Shown: positions 17,534-26,108 of the stretch, piece by piece
Position numbering within the stretch: the stretch's first letter is position 1
How the letters are laid out: every line of letters starts with the position of its first letter
Source: Sulfurovum sp. AR
GTDB taxonomy: Bacteria > Campylobacterota > Campylobacteria > Campylobacterales > Sulfurovaceae
Direction of reading: 5' to 3'
NCBI RefSeq assembly: GCF_000296775.1
Contig: NZ_AJLE01000010.1
Span: 217,841-281,840, forward strand
DNA: 64,000 bases
Program-made: the position numbers and the translations under genes
The notes under the pieces: model-generated
What the model was told of the DNA's origin: nothing
Databases searched by the model: none
Seen by the model: the letters and a program-made list of their open reading frames with translations, nothing else

Positions 17534-18763
17534 TTATGCTCCTTTCTCTATTTTTTTCTCAAACATAGTGATCACCACCAGGATCGGTCCAAGTGCCAGG
17601 AACGTCCATGCAGAGATCTTACCTAAAAGAGCAAATGTAGGATCTGTCGGTGGCAATTTCCCCAAAGCAGTCAGTGCGATCATATCGATCAATAATACCC
17701 AGAACCATACTTGGAAAAGTCCTCTTTTATGTGCCGGAGCCACATTTGGACTTCTATCGATAAATGGTAAGAAGAACAAGGCTGCCTGTGCAATACCAAA
17801 CGCGATCAAACCGGCATCTTTTCCAAATGGACGCAGGATCTCATAAGACCACAAGAAGTACCACTCAGGATAAATATGTGCCGGTGTCTTCAATCCGTCT
17901 GCCGGATCAAAATTCACCGGGTCCATCGCGAAGTTAAAGTTATAGAACACCAAGTAGAAGAAGAGTATAAAATAGACACCCATTACAAAGACATCTTTAC
18001 TCAAGAATACCGGAGAGAATGGAATAACTTTAGACTCTTTTTTCTTACCGGCTTTCCAGAGGTCAGCTGCTTCTTTAAAGTCGATCTCTGCACCTTCCTG
18101 ATTGTTGACATGCGGAATTCTAAGCGTACCGAAATGCAATACGATAAGCCCTATGATCACCAATGGAAGCAACAATACATGCAACATAAAAAATCTTGTT
18201 AAGAATGCATCACCCGGGACATAATCACCACGTATCCACTCAACCAAACCATAGGCTTCAAGTGAACCGCCTGAGAAGAGGTTTGTAATAACCATACCGG
18301 CCCAGTAACTCATCTGTCCCCAAGGTAGCATATATCCTGAGAAAGCTTCTGCTGAGAATGCAACAAAGAGTCCCATACCCGAAAGCCAGATCAATTCTCT
18401 ACCTTTTTTGTAGGAACCATAATAGATACCTGTGAACATATGAATGTAGATGATAAGGAATACGATCGATGCACCCACACCGTGAATATGTCTCCATAAC
18501 CAACCATATCCTACTTCACTCATGATCGTATAGTTCACAGAATCAAATGCCAGATTTGTATCTGGTTTATAATACATCAGTAAGAAGATACCTGAAATCA
18601 CGAGCATACCGAATGTTGCTGCCAGGACCATACCCATAGCCCAAAGAAAGTTTATGTCTTTTGGGATCCAGTATTCTGTATTGAGTACTCTTTTGAGTGT
18701 ATTGATCGCTAAACGCTGATCCAACCACTCATTCAGACTGTTTGCTTTTTCAAAATGTGCCAT
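17534..18763 (-). CDS. petB: Cytochrome b of the bc1 complex
   Basis: The 409-aa membrane protein carries the two b haems and the quinone sites of the bc1 complex. His ligands are in WRHIHGVGAS and MFTG-flanked IYIHMF, and in FFMLHVLLL and IVLHFGTLR. The Qo-site motif PEWYFLWSYEILRPF is present, as is a C-terminal run of membrane helices. It is a full-length fused cytochrome b, not split as in b6f. It lies 13 bp after petA and 1 bp before petC. Confidence 0.96.
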   Translation of the reverse strand: MAHFEKANSLNEWLDQRLAINTLKRVLNTEYWIPKDINFLWAMGMVLAATFGMLVISGIFLLMYYKPDTNLAFDSVNYTIMSEVGYGWLWRHIHGVGASIVFLIIYIHMFTGIYYGSYKKGRELIWLSGMGLFVAFSAEAFSGYMLPWGQMSYWAGMVITNLFSGGSLEAYGLVEWIRGDYVPGDAFLTRFFMLHVLLLPLVIIGLIVLHFGTLRIPHVNNQEGAEIDFKEAADLWKAGKKKESKVIPFSPVFLSKDVFVMGVYFILFFYLVFYNFNFAMDPVNFDPADGLKTPAHIYPEWYFLWSYEILRPFGKDAGLIAFGIAQAALFFLPFIDRSPNVAPAHKRGLFQVWFWVLLIDMIALTALGKLPPTDPTFALLGKISAWTFLALGPILVVITMFEKKIEKGA

Positions 18764-18776
18764 AACTCCCCTCCCC

Positions 18777-19289
18777 TTATACTGTTAGACCGGCATCTAA
18801 CATTTTCTGATATTCTGGACCTGTCTCACCCAGCACAAGCTTTGTGCCCTCTATTTTAAATGGAGGAATTTCAAGTGGACTTGGAGGAGGACCGAAAATT
18901 TGGTGTCCACTTGCATCAAACTCTCCACCATGACAAGCACACTTGAATTTATGCTGGTCTTTCTCATAGGCAGGAATACATCCTAAGTGTGTACAAAGAC
19001 CTATAGAAACATGATATCTATCTGTACCAATCACAATATCTCTGTCATCTGCTTTCATATCTGCTGATTTTTTCAAAATAAAGATCGGCTTTCCTCTCCA
19101 TTTTTCAACATTCAGTACATTTTCTTGCGCCATACTTAGATCGATCGTAGTAAATCCAGCTGCCTTGACACTCGGCAATGGGTCCCATGTGCGTTTTGCA
19201 GCATAAAGTGCACCTACACCCCCTACAGCAGCACATGCACCCAGTGCCATACCCATAAAGTCTCGACGACCTTTTTCGTTTTCTTTCAT
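18777..19289 (-). CDS. petA: Rieske iron-sulfur protein of the bc1 complex
   Basis: The 170-aa protein has a twin-arginine signal (GRRDFMG) with a membrane anchor, and the two Rieske cluster motifs CTHLGC and CACHGG that bind [2Fe-2S] through two Cys and two His. It moves electrons from quinol at the Qo site to the cytochrome c subunit. It is the first gene of petABC. The ribosome site GGAGG lies 9 nt upstream, after an AT-rich promoter region with no decisive -10. Confidence 0.96.
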   Translation of the reverse strand: MKENEKGRRDFMGMALGACAAVGGVGALYAAKRTWDPLPSVKAAGFTTIDLSMAQENVLNVEKWRGKPIFILKKSADMKADDRDIVIGTDRYHVSIGLCTHLGCIPAYEKDQHKFKCACHGGEFDASGHQIFGPPPSPLEIPPFKIEGTKLVLGETGPEYQKMLDAGLTV

Positions 19290-19629
19290 CTTTGATCCTC
19301 CATCAATTAAAACTATGTTTATATTGTATTGTACTTATGGTTAAATAAGAAGTGTAAAAGAAACATAAATTAAAAATATTATAGATTTAATTTATATTTA
19401 TAATAATAAATTATTTTAATACTTTTATTATAATTAAAGTATATACATTTCTCTCGTTTCACTTACCCAAAGGTGGACTTATAGATAAAATGAGAATGGA
19501 ATGAAAATCTATTTCGATGTTTGTATTTTGAATTGGAACAGGTTACACCTACAAAGAGGTGAAACCAGAAAAATGAGTTTGGAGTTGAGTGACAATGGTA
19601 TAATATCCGTTTATTCGCTTACCGGTGCA
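19290..19629. other. Intergenic region upstream of petA, with a possible PIN relic
   Basis: The 340-bp gap holds the petA promoter side (about 19290-19350), a very AT-rich stretch (19350-19445) and, at 19501-19620, a plus-strand reading frame that resembles the start of a PIN-domain toxin. No complete gene is visible. The relic is listed separately. Confidence 0.5.
19501..19629 (+). pseudogene. Possible remnant of a PIN-domain (VapC-like) toxin gene
   Basis: The frame from 19501 opens MKIYFDVCILN, close to the MKIYLDVCCLNR opening of one PIN-toxin group that I recall, and continues with a Q-x-x-E-x-R-x(4)-LE spacing like that group. After about 35 residues the similarity ends and the frame runs into mnmG on the opposite strand. 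The ATG overlaps a TGA of a preceding frame (ATGA), as toxins often do with antitoxin genes. Short length and lack of an acidic-site set mean it cannot be functional. Confidence 0.3.
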
Positions 19630-21504
19630 TCATTTTTTTTTGTTTTTCTGCGCCATTTTGATATGCACATGTATAATTTCCAAAGCCGCAGGGGTCACAC
19701 CTGATATCTGTGACGCAGCGAACAGTGTAGGTGGCGTAGCAAGTTCAAGTTTTTCTACGATCTCATTGCTTAATCCTGCGATATTTCTATAGGCAAAACC
19801 TTCTGGAATTTTAATCTTAAGCATATCATCCATTTGCAGGATCTGCTGCTGCTGTTTTTCTATATAACGGCTGTATTTTGCTTCGATCAAAATCTGTTCT
19901 ATCACCTCATCATCATACTTGTCAAATTCCGGTAGAAGCGTAATTAATTTTTCTCTGTTGAATTCACCACGCCCTATGACATCCATCATATAGGTTTTGT
20001 CATTGATCTTCATCGCCCCTATAGACTCGAGTTTGGCTAAGAACTCTTTGGTAGGCGTGGCATGATGGACTCTCAAGTAATCCAATGCCTCTTCAATATC
20101 GGCTTTTTTCTTTTCAAAGCGTTTGATATACGCATCATCCAAAAGACCCAGCTCTTTTCCGTAATGGGAAAGTCTCATATCTGCATTGTCTTCCCGTAAA
20201 AGAAGTCTGTACTCTGCACGACTGGTGAACATACGGTATGGTTCTTTGGTCCCCTTGGTCACCAGGTCATCTATCAGTACCCCGATATAGGCTTCATCAC
20301 GTCTAAGAATAAAAGGTTCTTTCCCTTGTATGCTCAATGCAGCATTGATCCCTGCCATCAGCCCCTGTGCTGCTGCTTCTTCATACCCTGTCGTACCATT
20401 GATCTGACCTGCGGTATAGAGTCCTTTGATCTTCTTTGTCTCAAGCGTATGTTTTAGCTCTGTCGGCTGTATATAATCATACTCTATAGCATAACCGTAG
20501 CGGACGATCTTCGCATTTTCCATCCCTGCCACCGAGCGTACCATCTCAAGCTGTACATCCGTCGGTAAAGAGGTACTCATACCGTTGATATAATACTCGG
20601 TTTCATCGATCGTCTGAGGCTCTACAAAGATCTGGTGTCTAGGTCTGTCCCTGAATCGATTGATCTTATCTTCGATGCTTGGACAGTAGCGCGGTCCCAC
20701 CCCTTCTATCTGTCCTGAGAACATCGGTGCTCTATAGAAATTACTCTCAATGATCTCATGGGTATCTTCATTGGTGTAGGTCACATAACATGGCAGTTGC
20801 TTGGGATTAAATGTCTTTTTATCCGTTCTGAAGGAAAAAGGCGGCGGTGGGGTGTCTCCCGGTTGTATCTCCATACCCGATGTGTCCACGGTCTTCGCAT
20901 CGATACGCGCACAGGTTCCTGTTTTAAGACGTCCGATATTCAACCCCAGTCCACGCAGATACTCTGCCAGCTCTACAGAGGCAAATTCACCCTGTCGTCC
21001 TGCTGTTTGTGTTTTTTCACCTATATGGATAAGCCCGTTAAGGAATGTACCTGCCGTGATGATGACCTTAGGTGCCCTGTAAGTATTGTCCAACTGTGTC
21101 GTGACACCTTTGACCTCACCCTCTTCTATGATCAGACCTTCTGCGATCTCCTGTTTAACATCAAGATTCTCCGTATTGAGTACAACATTACGCATATAGA
21201 TACGATACTCATCCATATCTATCTGTGCACGACTCCCTCTTACTGCCGGACCTTTGGAAGCATTGAGCGTACGGAACTGTATCCCCGTTTTATCTGTACA
21301 CAGACCCATCTCACCACCAAGTGCATCGACTTCACGGACCAGGTGACCTTTGGCCAATCCGCCTATGGCCGGATTACAGGAAGATGCACCGATCTGTTCT
21401 GCTAATATTGTGATCATCAATGTTTTACTTCCCATACGTGCAGAGGCCAAAGAAGCCTCTATCCCCGCATGTCCGCCACCGATGACTATGACATCATAAT
21501 TCAT
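19630..21504 (-). CDS. mnmG: tRNA uridine-34 carboxymethylaminomethyl modification enzyme MnmG (GidA)
   Basis: MnmG, with MnmE, adds the cmnm5 group to U34 of several tRNAs using FAD, NADH and methylene-THF. The 624-aa protein has the FAD motif [31 protein letters not shown] with its conserved Cys, and the signature [21 protein letters not shown]. Length is normal. Its start faces ribE on the other strand. Sitting near petABC matches my memory of C. jejuni order (Cj1184c-1188c). Confidence 0.97.
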   Translation of the reverse strand: MNYDVIVIGGGHAGIEASLASARMGSKTLMITILAEQIGASSCNPAIGGLAKGHLVREVDALGGEMGLCTDKTGIQFRTLNASKGPAVRGSRAQIDMDEYRIYMRNVVLNTENLDVKQEIAEGLIIEEGEVKGVTTQLDNTYRAPKVIITAGTFLNGLIHIGEKTQTAGRQGEFASVELAEYLRGLGLNIGRLKTGTCARIDAKTVDTSGMEIQPGDTPPPPFSFRTDKKTFNPKQLPCYVTYTNEDTHEIIESNFYRAPMFSGQIEGVGPRYCPSIEDKINRFRDRPRHQIFVEPQTIDETEYYINGMSTSLPTDVQLEMVRSVAGMENAKIVRYGYAIEYDYIQPTELKHTLETKKIKGLYTAGQINGTTGYEEAAAQGLMAGINAALSIQGKEPFILRRDEAYIGVLIDDLVTKGTKEPYRMFTSRAEYRLLLREDNADMRLSHYGKELGLLDDAYIKRFEKKKADIEEALDYLRVHHATPTKEFLAKLESIGAMKINDKTYMMDVIGRGEFNREKLITLLPEFDKYDDEVIEQILIEAKYSRYIEKQQQQILQMDDMLKIKIPEGFAYRNIAGLSNEIVEKLELATPPTLFAASQISGVTPAALEIIHVHIKMAQKNKKK

Positions 21505-21564
21505 AAAAAAAACCTTACCTCCTGTTCACAAACCGAGGCTTGGAACAAGAAAAAATATATATTT

Positions 21565-21573
21565 TGCTATAAT
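21565..21573 (+). promoter_or_regulatory. Extended -10 promoter of ribE
   Basis: TGCTATAAT at 21565-21573 is a perfect -10 hexamer with a TG extension, 30 bp before the ribE ATG. It supports the internal start at 21604 rather than the longer upstream frame. Confidence 0.65.
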
Positions 21574-21603
21574 AATCGAATTATATCTAAAAAAAGAGAG
21601 TCT

Positions 21604-22221
21604 ATGTTTACAGGTCTGATACGTGAAATCGCCACAGTAAAAAGCTACCAAAATAATATATTAACGATACAGTCTAAACATCCCGCAAAACTTGGTGATT
21701 CTATTGCTATCAATGGTGTCTGCTTAACGGTTATCAACCTGCACAGTGACGGTTTTGAACTTGAACTGGCAGATGAAACACGTTCCATCATCGATGAGAG
21801 TAAGCTCTCCGGTGCTGTGCATATGGAACCTGCGATGATGATGCATGACCGTTTTGAAGGGCACATTGTACAGGGGCATGTCGATTGTGTCGGTACGGTT
21901 TCACAGATCACGCCTAGAGAGAATGCCACGGACTTCATCATCACTGTGGATCCAAAATACATCGCTCATATCATACCTAAAGGCTCTATCACCATAGACG
22001 GTATCTCTTTGACCGTCAATGATGTAGGTGCAGATTATTTCAGACTCACCATCATCCCACACACACTCAAAGAGACCCTGATGAAAAATTATAAAGTGGG
22101 AACCAAACTGAATATAGAGACCGATATGTTTGCACGATACATCGACCATATCCTGGCACACAGAAATTCGAAAAAAAGTATGAGCTGGGAAGAGATTGAC
22201 AGCTTGCAGATGACATACTAA
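21604..22221 (+). CDS. ribE: Riboflavin synthase, alpha chain
   Basis: The enzyme dismutates two lumazines to riboflavin. The start at 21604 (MFTGLIREI) is the canonical opening; the in-frame extension upstream overlaps mnmG and the promoter and is rejected. The 205-aa protein has two similar lumazine-binding domains, each with a GDSIAINGVCLTV or GSITIDGISLTVN motif, and the GHIVQGHVDCVG block. There is no FMN riboswitch in the short leader. The stop overlaps the next ATG as TAATG. Confidence 0.95.
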   Translation: MFTGLIREIATVKSYQNNILTIQSKHPAKLGDSIAINGVCLTVINLHSDGFELELADETRSIIDESKLSGAVHMEPAMMMHDRFEGHIVQGHVDCVGTVSQITPRENATDFIITVDPKYIAHIIPKGSITIDGISLTVNDVGADYFRLTIIPHTLKETLMKNYKVGTKLNIETDMFARYIDHILAHRNSKKSMSWEEIDSLQMTY

Positions 22222-22514
22222 TGAATATTTATGACACTGTCACACCTCAAAGCGGTGAAACCTTTACCCCGCTTCTTGAACATAAAAATATCAAAATAAA
22301 CCGTATCGTCAGCTCAGATGATTTAGTCGAAACAGAATATCTACAGGAAGAGGATGAATGGCTGGTCTTGCTCGAAGGTGAAGCAACACTGCTTTTAAAT
22401 GAGGCAGAGCAAACACTGAAAAGAGGAGATACACTCTTCATCCCCGCAAACACACCCCATCGTGTGCTGTATACACAAAATGGTACACTCTGGCTAACGG
22501 TCCATATCTTTTAG
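22221..22514 (+). CDS. Small single-domain cupin protein
   Basis: The 97-aa protein is a minimal cupin barrel. Motif 1 is weak: the region EWLVLLEGEATLLL carries the Gly and Glu but lacks the HxH pair. Motif 2 is good (RGDTLFIPANTPHRVLY, with the metal-ligand type His in PHR). Absence of the HxH suggests reduced or no metal binding, so a sensing or binding role is as likely as catalysis. It is coupled to ribE (TAATG). Its last 21 bp overlap the convergent mnmC-like gene. Confidence 0.8.
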   Translation: MNIYDTVTPQSGETFTPLLEHKNIKINRIVSSDDLVETEYLQEEDEWLVLLEGEATLLLNEAEQTLKRGDTLFIPANTPHRVLYTQNGTLWLTVHIF

Positions 22515-23279
22515 ATACGCTTCATCTTTCATACTGCGTGCCTGGGGATTACGCAGTTTTTTCAGTTCCATATCGATATATTCCAATCCATCTAACATCT
22601 TCAAAGAAGCGATCGTCGAAAAACGCATCATTTCAGCCCGGTGTACAAAAATAAAAAAATCATTTTCATACAGTCCCAAACGTACAGCTGCTGCTGTTGA
22701 GTAGGTGGTAAGCAGTGCATCCTCTTTGCAAAGTGCTCTTATATCTGCAAAGTGTTCTTTTGTCCAAAGCAGTGGATTGTGTGCGGGGCTGAAGGCATCT
22801 TGATAAATGATGTCTATTTTGTCTTCGATCTTTGGAATACTCTCTCTTGCATCACCCAGTAGTATCTCTATTTTGAACTGTTCATCTTCATAGTAAAAAT
22901 CAGCACTGATCGCTTTTATGATCTCTCTGATACTCTCGAACTCGTCAGGGAAATCAAAAGTGTCCAAAGAGCGGACAAGCCCTTCATCAAACTCTGGAGA
23001 AAGTATGTGGACTTTTGTCTTTAAGCCCTGTGTTTTGATGTAATAGAGTGTGGCAAAGGTGTTATACCCCAGACCAAAACAGATATCCAAAATCGTCAGT
23101 TCACTCTTGTTTTGGCTGAAAGTCAATGCGGGTTTTACATGTTTCTCTAAAGACTCATGCAGTGCACCGTCTTTGGTAGAGTGGTAGGGTTCGTCAAATT
23201 CAACAGAAAAAAGCGTATGGGTACCATCTTCACACAGTACCAGCTTTTTATCTTCTCTTAACGATTTATTATACATCAA
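22494..23279 (-). CDS. MnmC-like (MnmD) tRNA-modifying methyltransferase, standalone domain
   Basis: The 261-aa protein is the SAM-dependent methyltransferase part of MnmC (DUF752) without the FAD oxidase. It has LDICFGLGYNTFA (SAM motif I), the acidic loop LSPEFDEG, and IIYQDAFSPAHNPLLWT, whose DAFSP-LWT form is family-typical. Standalone MnmD converts nm5U34 to mnm5U34 in tRNA. Such a role fits with mnmG nearby, though here it follows luxS by 27 bp, which also concerns SAM recycling. Confidence 0.85.
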   Translation of the reverse strand: MMYNKSLREDKKLVLCEDGTHTLFSVEFDEPYHSTKDGALHESLEKHVKPALTFSQNKSELTILDICFGLGYNTFATLYYIKTQGLKTKVHILSPEFDEGLVRSLDTFDFPDEFESIREIIKAISADFYYEDEQFKIEILLGDARESIPKIEDKIDIIYQDAFSPAHNPLLWTKEHFADIRALCKEDALLTTYSTAAAVRLGLYENDFFIFVHRAEMMRFSTIASLKMLDGLEYIDMELKKLRNPQARSMKDEAYLKDMDR

Positions 23280-23306
23280 GCATATCTGCAGGTATCAGGC
23301 TGAACA

Positions 23307-23822
23307 CTATTTGTTTGCCTCTTTGATCTGTTTTTTTGTCATTTTCAGTTTTCTATTGTCCATCACGCCTACACCTCTGTCCAATACCGTGTGTGCAATC
23401 GCTTGTGCTTCATCTAATGAATGCATTTTGTATGTGCCACACTGATACTTATTCAATTCCGGGATATCTTTTTTGCTTTCAACGCCAAGTACATCTTTCA
23501 TCGACTTCTTCCACGCTTTGGCTACCTTTTTGGCTTTTGGTGATCCGAGCACTGACATGTAGAATCCTGTACGGCATCCCATAGGAGAGACATCTATGAT
23601 CTCCACATCCTTACTGTTCAAATTGTCTCGCATAAAACCTGCAAACAGATGTTCTAATGTATGGATACCTTTTTCCGGCAATGCTTCCTGATTGGGTACA
23701 CAAAAACGCAGGTCGTAGACTGTAATATCATCTCCGCTTGGGCTACTCATCTTTTTAGCCACACGTACCGCAGGTGCGATCATCTTCGTATGGTCTACAG
23801 TAAAACTGTCTAATAATGGCAT
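23307..23822 (-). CDS. luxS: S-ribosylhomocysteine lyase
   Basis: LuxS cleaves S-ribosylhomocysteine to homocysteine and the autoinducer-2 precursor DPD. The 171-aa protein has the metal site HTLEHLFAG (two His) and the Cys in NKYQCGTY, and the catalytic Cys in [10 protein letters not shown]. Length is normal. luxS-based AI-2 activity has been reported in deep-vent Epsilonproteobacteria, but methyl-cycle recycling alone also explains the gene. It shares an operon with the MnmC-like methyltransferase. Confidence 0.97.
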   Translation of the reverse strand: MPLLDSFTVDHTKMIAPAVRVAKKMSSPSGDDITVYDLRFCVPNQEALPEKGIHTLEHLFAGFMRDNLNSKDVEIIDVSPMGCRTGFYMSVLGSPKAKKVAKAWKKSMKDVLGVESKKDIPELNKYQCGTYKMHSLDEAQAIAHTVLDRGVGVMDNRKLKMTKKQIKEANK

Positions 23823-23848
23823 AAAATTTCCTTCAAACTATTTTTTTG

Positions 23849-23854
23849 ATTATA
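23849..23854 (-). promoter_or_regulatory. -10 element of luxS
   Basis: On the minus strand GCTATAATC contains TATAAT at 23849-23854, 27 bp before the luxS ATG, with the ribosome site GAAGGA between. The -35 region would lie at the very end of the upstream gene. Confidence 0.55.
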
Positions 23855-23869
23855 GCGTTTTAATTTGTA

Positions 23870-24502
23870 TTATAATTGAGTAATGAACTTCACAGCCTCA
23901 AGTGCACTCTTAGAGACATTATCCGTATGCTCCAGTAGTAAGGTTTCATCTGCATATCCGCATGTGACTGCCACACTATTGATCTTTGCCGCATTGGCTG
24001 CCAATATATCCATCGGTGTGTCACCTATCATCCAATAGATATTTCTTTCACTCTGCAATTTGGACAACGCTTTAAAGATAGGTTCGGGATGCGGTTTGGG
24101 ATTTTCCACATCCTCTCTGCCTACCAATACATCAAAATAGGTCATCAACCCCATATGTTCCAAAAGCTCTATGGAGTATTTGGCCGTTTTGGTCGTCACA
24201 ACCCCAAGCCTGGCATGCTGACTTGCTAGTTCCACCGCTTCTCTTGCTTCAGGAAGCAATACGGTCTTCGCACATGAGATCTTTCTATAGTGCCTCTTAT
24301 AGGCCTGCACATGTGCATCCACATAAGATGCTTCAACGCCCAATGTTGCAAACATCACATCCAAAGGATGTCCTATCTCTGCTTTAATACGTTCCTCATC
24401 CGGTACTGCTGTACCAAATGTTTTAAATGCAACATCAAAACTCTCTAGTATCGCTTCTGTTGAATCAATCAGTGTTCCGTCTAAATCAAATAGTATTATC
24501 AT
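23870..24502 (-). CDS. HAD-family phosphatase, phosphoglycolate phosphatase-like
   Basis: The 210-aa protein opens with the HAD motif FDLDGTLIDST (catalytic Asp6, Asp8), has VVTTK (motif II, Thr), Lys in ENPKPHPEPIF (motif III), and IGDTPMDILAA (motif IV). The cap is the helical C1 type. Gph and pyrophosphatase PpaX are closest by pattern; the substrate is not determinable. It overlaps the yejF-like gene by 17 bp and ends the yej operon, but a functional link to peptide import is not evident. Confidence 0.85.
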   Translation of the reverse strand: MIILFDLDGTLIDSTEAILESFDVAFKTFGTAVPDEERIKAEIGHPLDVMFATLGVEASYVDAHVQAYKRHYRKISCAKTVLLPEAREAVELASQHARLGVVTTKTAKYSIELLEHMGLMTYFDVLVGREDVENPKPHPEPIFKALSKLQSERNIYWMIGDTPMDILAANAAKINSVAVTCGYADETLLLEHTDNVSKSALEAVKFITQL

Positions 24503-26108
24503 CTTCTCTTTCTTTATGCATTAATTTTGGTGCTGAAGCAAGTAATTTTTGTGTGTAAGGATGCTGAGGATCTTCCATCACATCTTTCACTAACCCTTGT
24601 TCGACTATTTTACCCTCTTTCATCACAGCCACCTCATCGGCTATCATAGGGATAATAGAGAGATCATGTGTGATAAACAGATACGAGACCCCTGATTCTT
24701 TTTGCAATCGGCTCAGTAAATCCAGAACCTGTGTCCGTACAGTGACATCCAGTGCTGAAGTAGGTTCATCACAAATGATCAGTTCAGGTTCTACTGCCAA
24801 TGCTCTTGCGATACCTATGCGTTGACGTTGTCCTCCTGAAAACTCATGCGGATAACGATGCATGTGGGCAGCTTCCAAATCCACTTTTAAAAGAAGTGCC
24901 GCAATATACTTATCTTGTTCTCTTCTACTTTTTGGTCCCACATCCAAACTTATCATACCTTCTCTGATGATATTGGCTATGGTCATCCGGGGGTTCAGTG
25001 CAGAAAAAGGATCTTGAAACACCACTTGTATCTTACGTCTGTATGGACTTAAAGCTTTTTTATCCAACCCAACCAGATTTTGGTTCTCAAAACGCACTTC
25101 TCCATCTGTCTCATCCAGTAGTGAGAGTATTGCTTTACCGATGGTACTTTTACCGCTTCCGGATTCTCCCACCAGTGCCAGGGTCCTTCCCTTTGCAATA
25201 GAAAATGTGACATCATCTACTGCCTTGACAACCCCTGTTGTTCTTTGGAAAAAACCTTTTTTGATGGGAAAATGTACTTTTAGCCCTTCTACCTCAATTA
25301 AGGGTTCATAACCTTTTTCTACTTTGGTGTAGGCTTTTGTAGTCCTGGCATCTGCCAACAAGCGCTGCGTATAAGCATGTTGTGGATACGTAAAAAAATC
25401 TTTACACGCTGCTTGCTCGACTATCTCTCCTTTTTTCATGACTGCAACCCTGTCAGCCATTTCTGAGACGACGGCCATATCATGCGTGATGAACAAAATA
25501 GAGAGATCTCTTTGCTTACATATCTTTTTGAGTAACCCGAGTACTTGTGCCTGTATCGTAACATCCAATGCTGTTGTAGGCTCATCAGCAATAAGCAGGT
25601 CAGGTTCACAGGCCAGTGCTATGGCTATCATCACTCTTTGTTTTTGTCCACCAGAGAGTTGATGCGGATACCAGTGGTAACGTTCTTCAGGATCTTTCAA
25701 TGCCACTTCCCTAAATAGGGAGAGTACCTTCTCTTTGATCTGCTCTTTTTTGAGCCCCAAATGCACCTTGAGTACTTCTGCAACTTGCGAACCTACTGTC
25801 ATAACCGGGTTCAAGGCGGACATAGGTTCCTGAAAGATCATCGCTATTGATTTACCTCGTACTTTTTGCATCTGTGCTTCTGGCAGGGTAAACAATGCAC
25901 TATCTTTTAAATAGATCTCTCCTGAACGCACAGCTATGACCTCAGGCAGCAGTCGCATGATAGCCAATGAGGTTAAAGACTTACCGGATCCGGACTCGCC
26001 CACTAAAGCAAAGATCTCTCCGTGTTGAATCTCAAAACTGATACGATCCAACAAGATGTCACTCCCCACACTCAACGACAGATCTTTAATGGTTAAGATA
26101 CTGCTCAT
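24486..26108 (-). CDS. yejF: Peptide ABC transporter, fused double ATPase (YejF-like)
   Basis: The 540-aa protein has two ABC ATPase domains. Both have Walker A GESGSGKS (about residues 37 and 312), signatures HQLSGGQKQRV and EFSGGQRQRIG, and Walker B with D/EPT (LLIADEPTTALD, LIICDEPTSALD). Each ends with an oligopeptide-transport C-terminal extension with YPQHAYTQ or DPQHPYTQ. This is the YejF/DppDF-fusion form that powers the YejABEF importer (known for microcin C and peptides). It overlaps yejE by 4 bp. Confidence 0.93.
   Translation of the reverse strand: MSSILTIKDLSLSVGSDILLDRISFEIQHGEIFALVGESGSGKSLTSLAIMRLLPEVIAVRSGEIYLKDSALFTLPEAQMQKVRGKSIAMIFQEPMSALNPVMTVGSQVAEVLKVHLGLKKEQIKEKVLSLFREVALKDPEERYHWYPHQLSGGQKQRVMIAIALACEPDLLIADEPTTALDVTIQAQVLGLLKKICKQRDLSILFITHDMAVVSEMADRVAVMKKGEIVEQAACKDFFTYPQHAYTQRLLADARTTKAYTKVEKGYEPLIEVEGLKVHFPIKKGFFQRTTGVVKAVDDVTFSIAKGRTLALVGESGSGKSTIGKAILSLLDETDGEVRFENQNLVGLDKKALSPYRRKIQVVFQDPFSALNPRMTIANIIREGMISLDVGPKSRREQDKYIAALLLKVDLEAAHMHRYPHEFSGGQRQRIGIARALAVEPELIICDEPTSALDVTVRTQVLDLLSRLQKESGVSYLFITHDLSIIPMIADEVAVMKEGKIVEQGLVKDVMEDPQHPYTQKLLASAPKLMHKEREDDNTI

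Noticed and set aside
20758..21405. Plus-strand 215-codon frame inside mnmG
   Set aside because: It lies opposite a fully conserved mnmG, has no ribosome site or recognisable protein features, and is a shadow of mnmG codon bias.
22221..22514. Cupin as a phosphomannose isomerase or dioxygenase
   Set aside because: The 97-aa barrel lacks the HxH metal ligands of motif 1, so an enzyme name is not supported.
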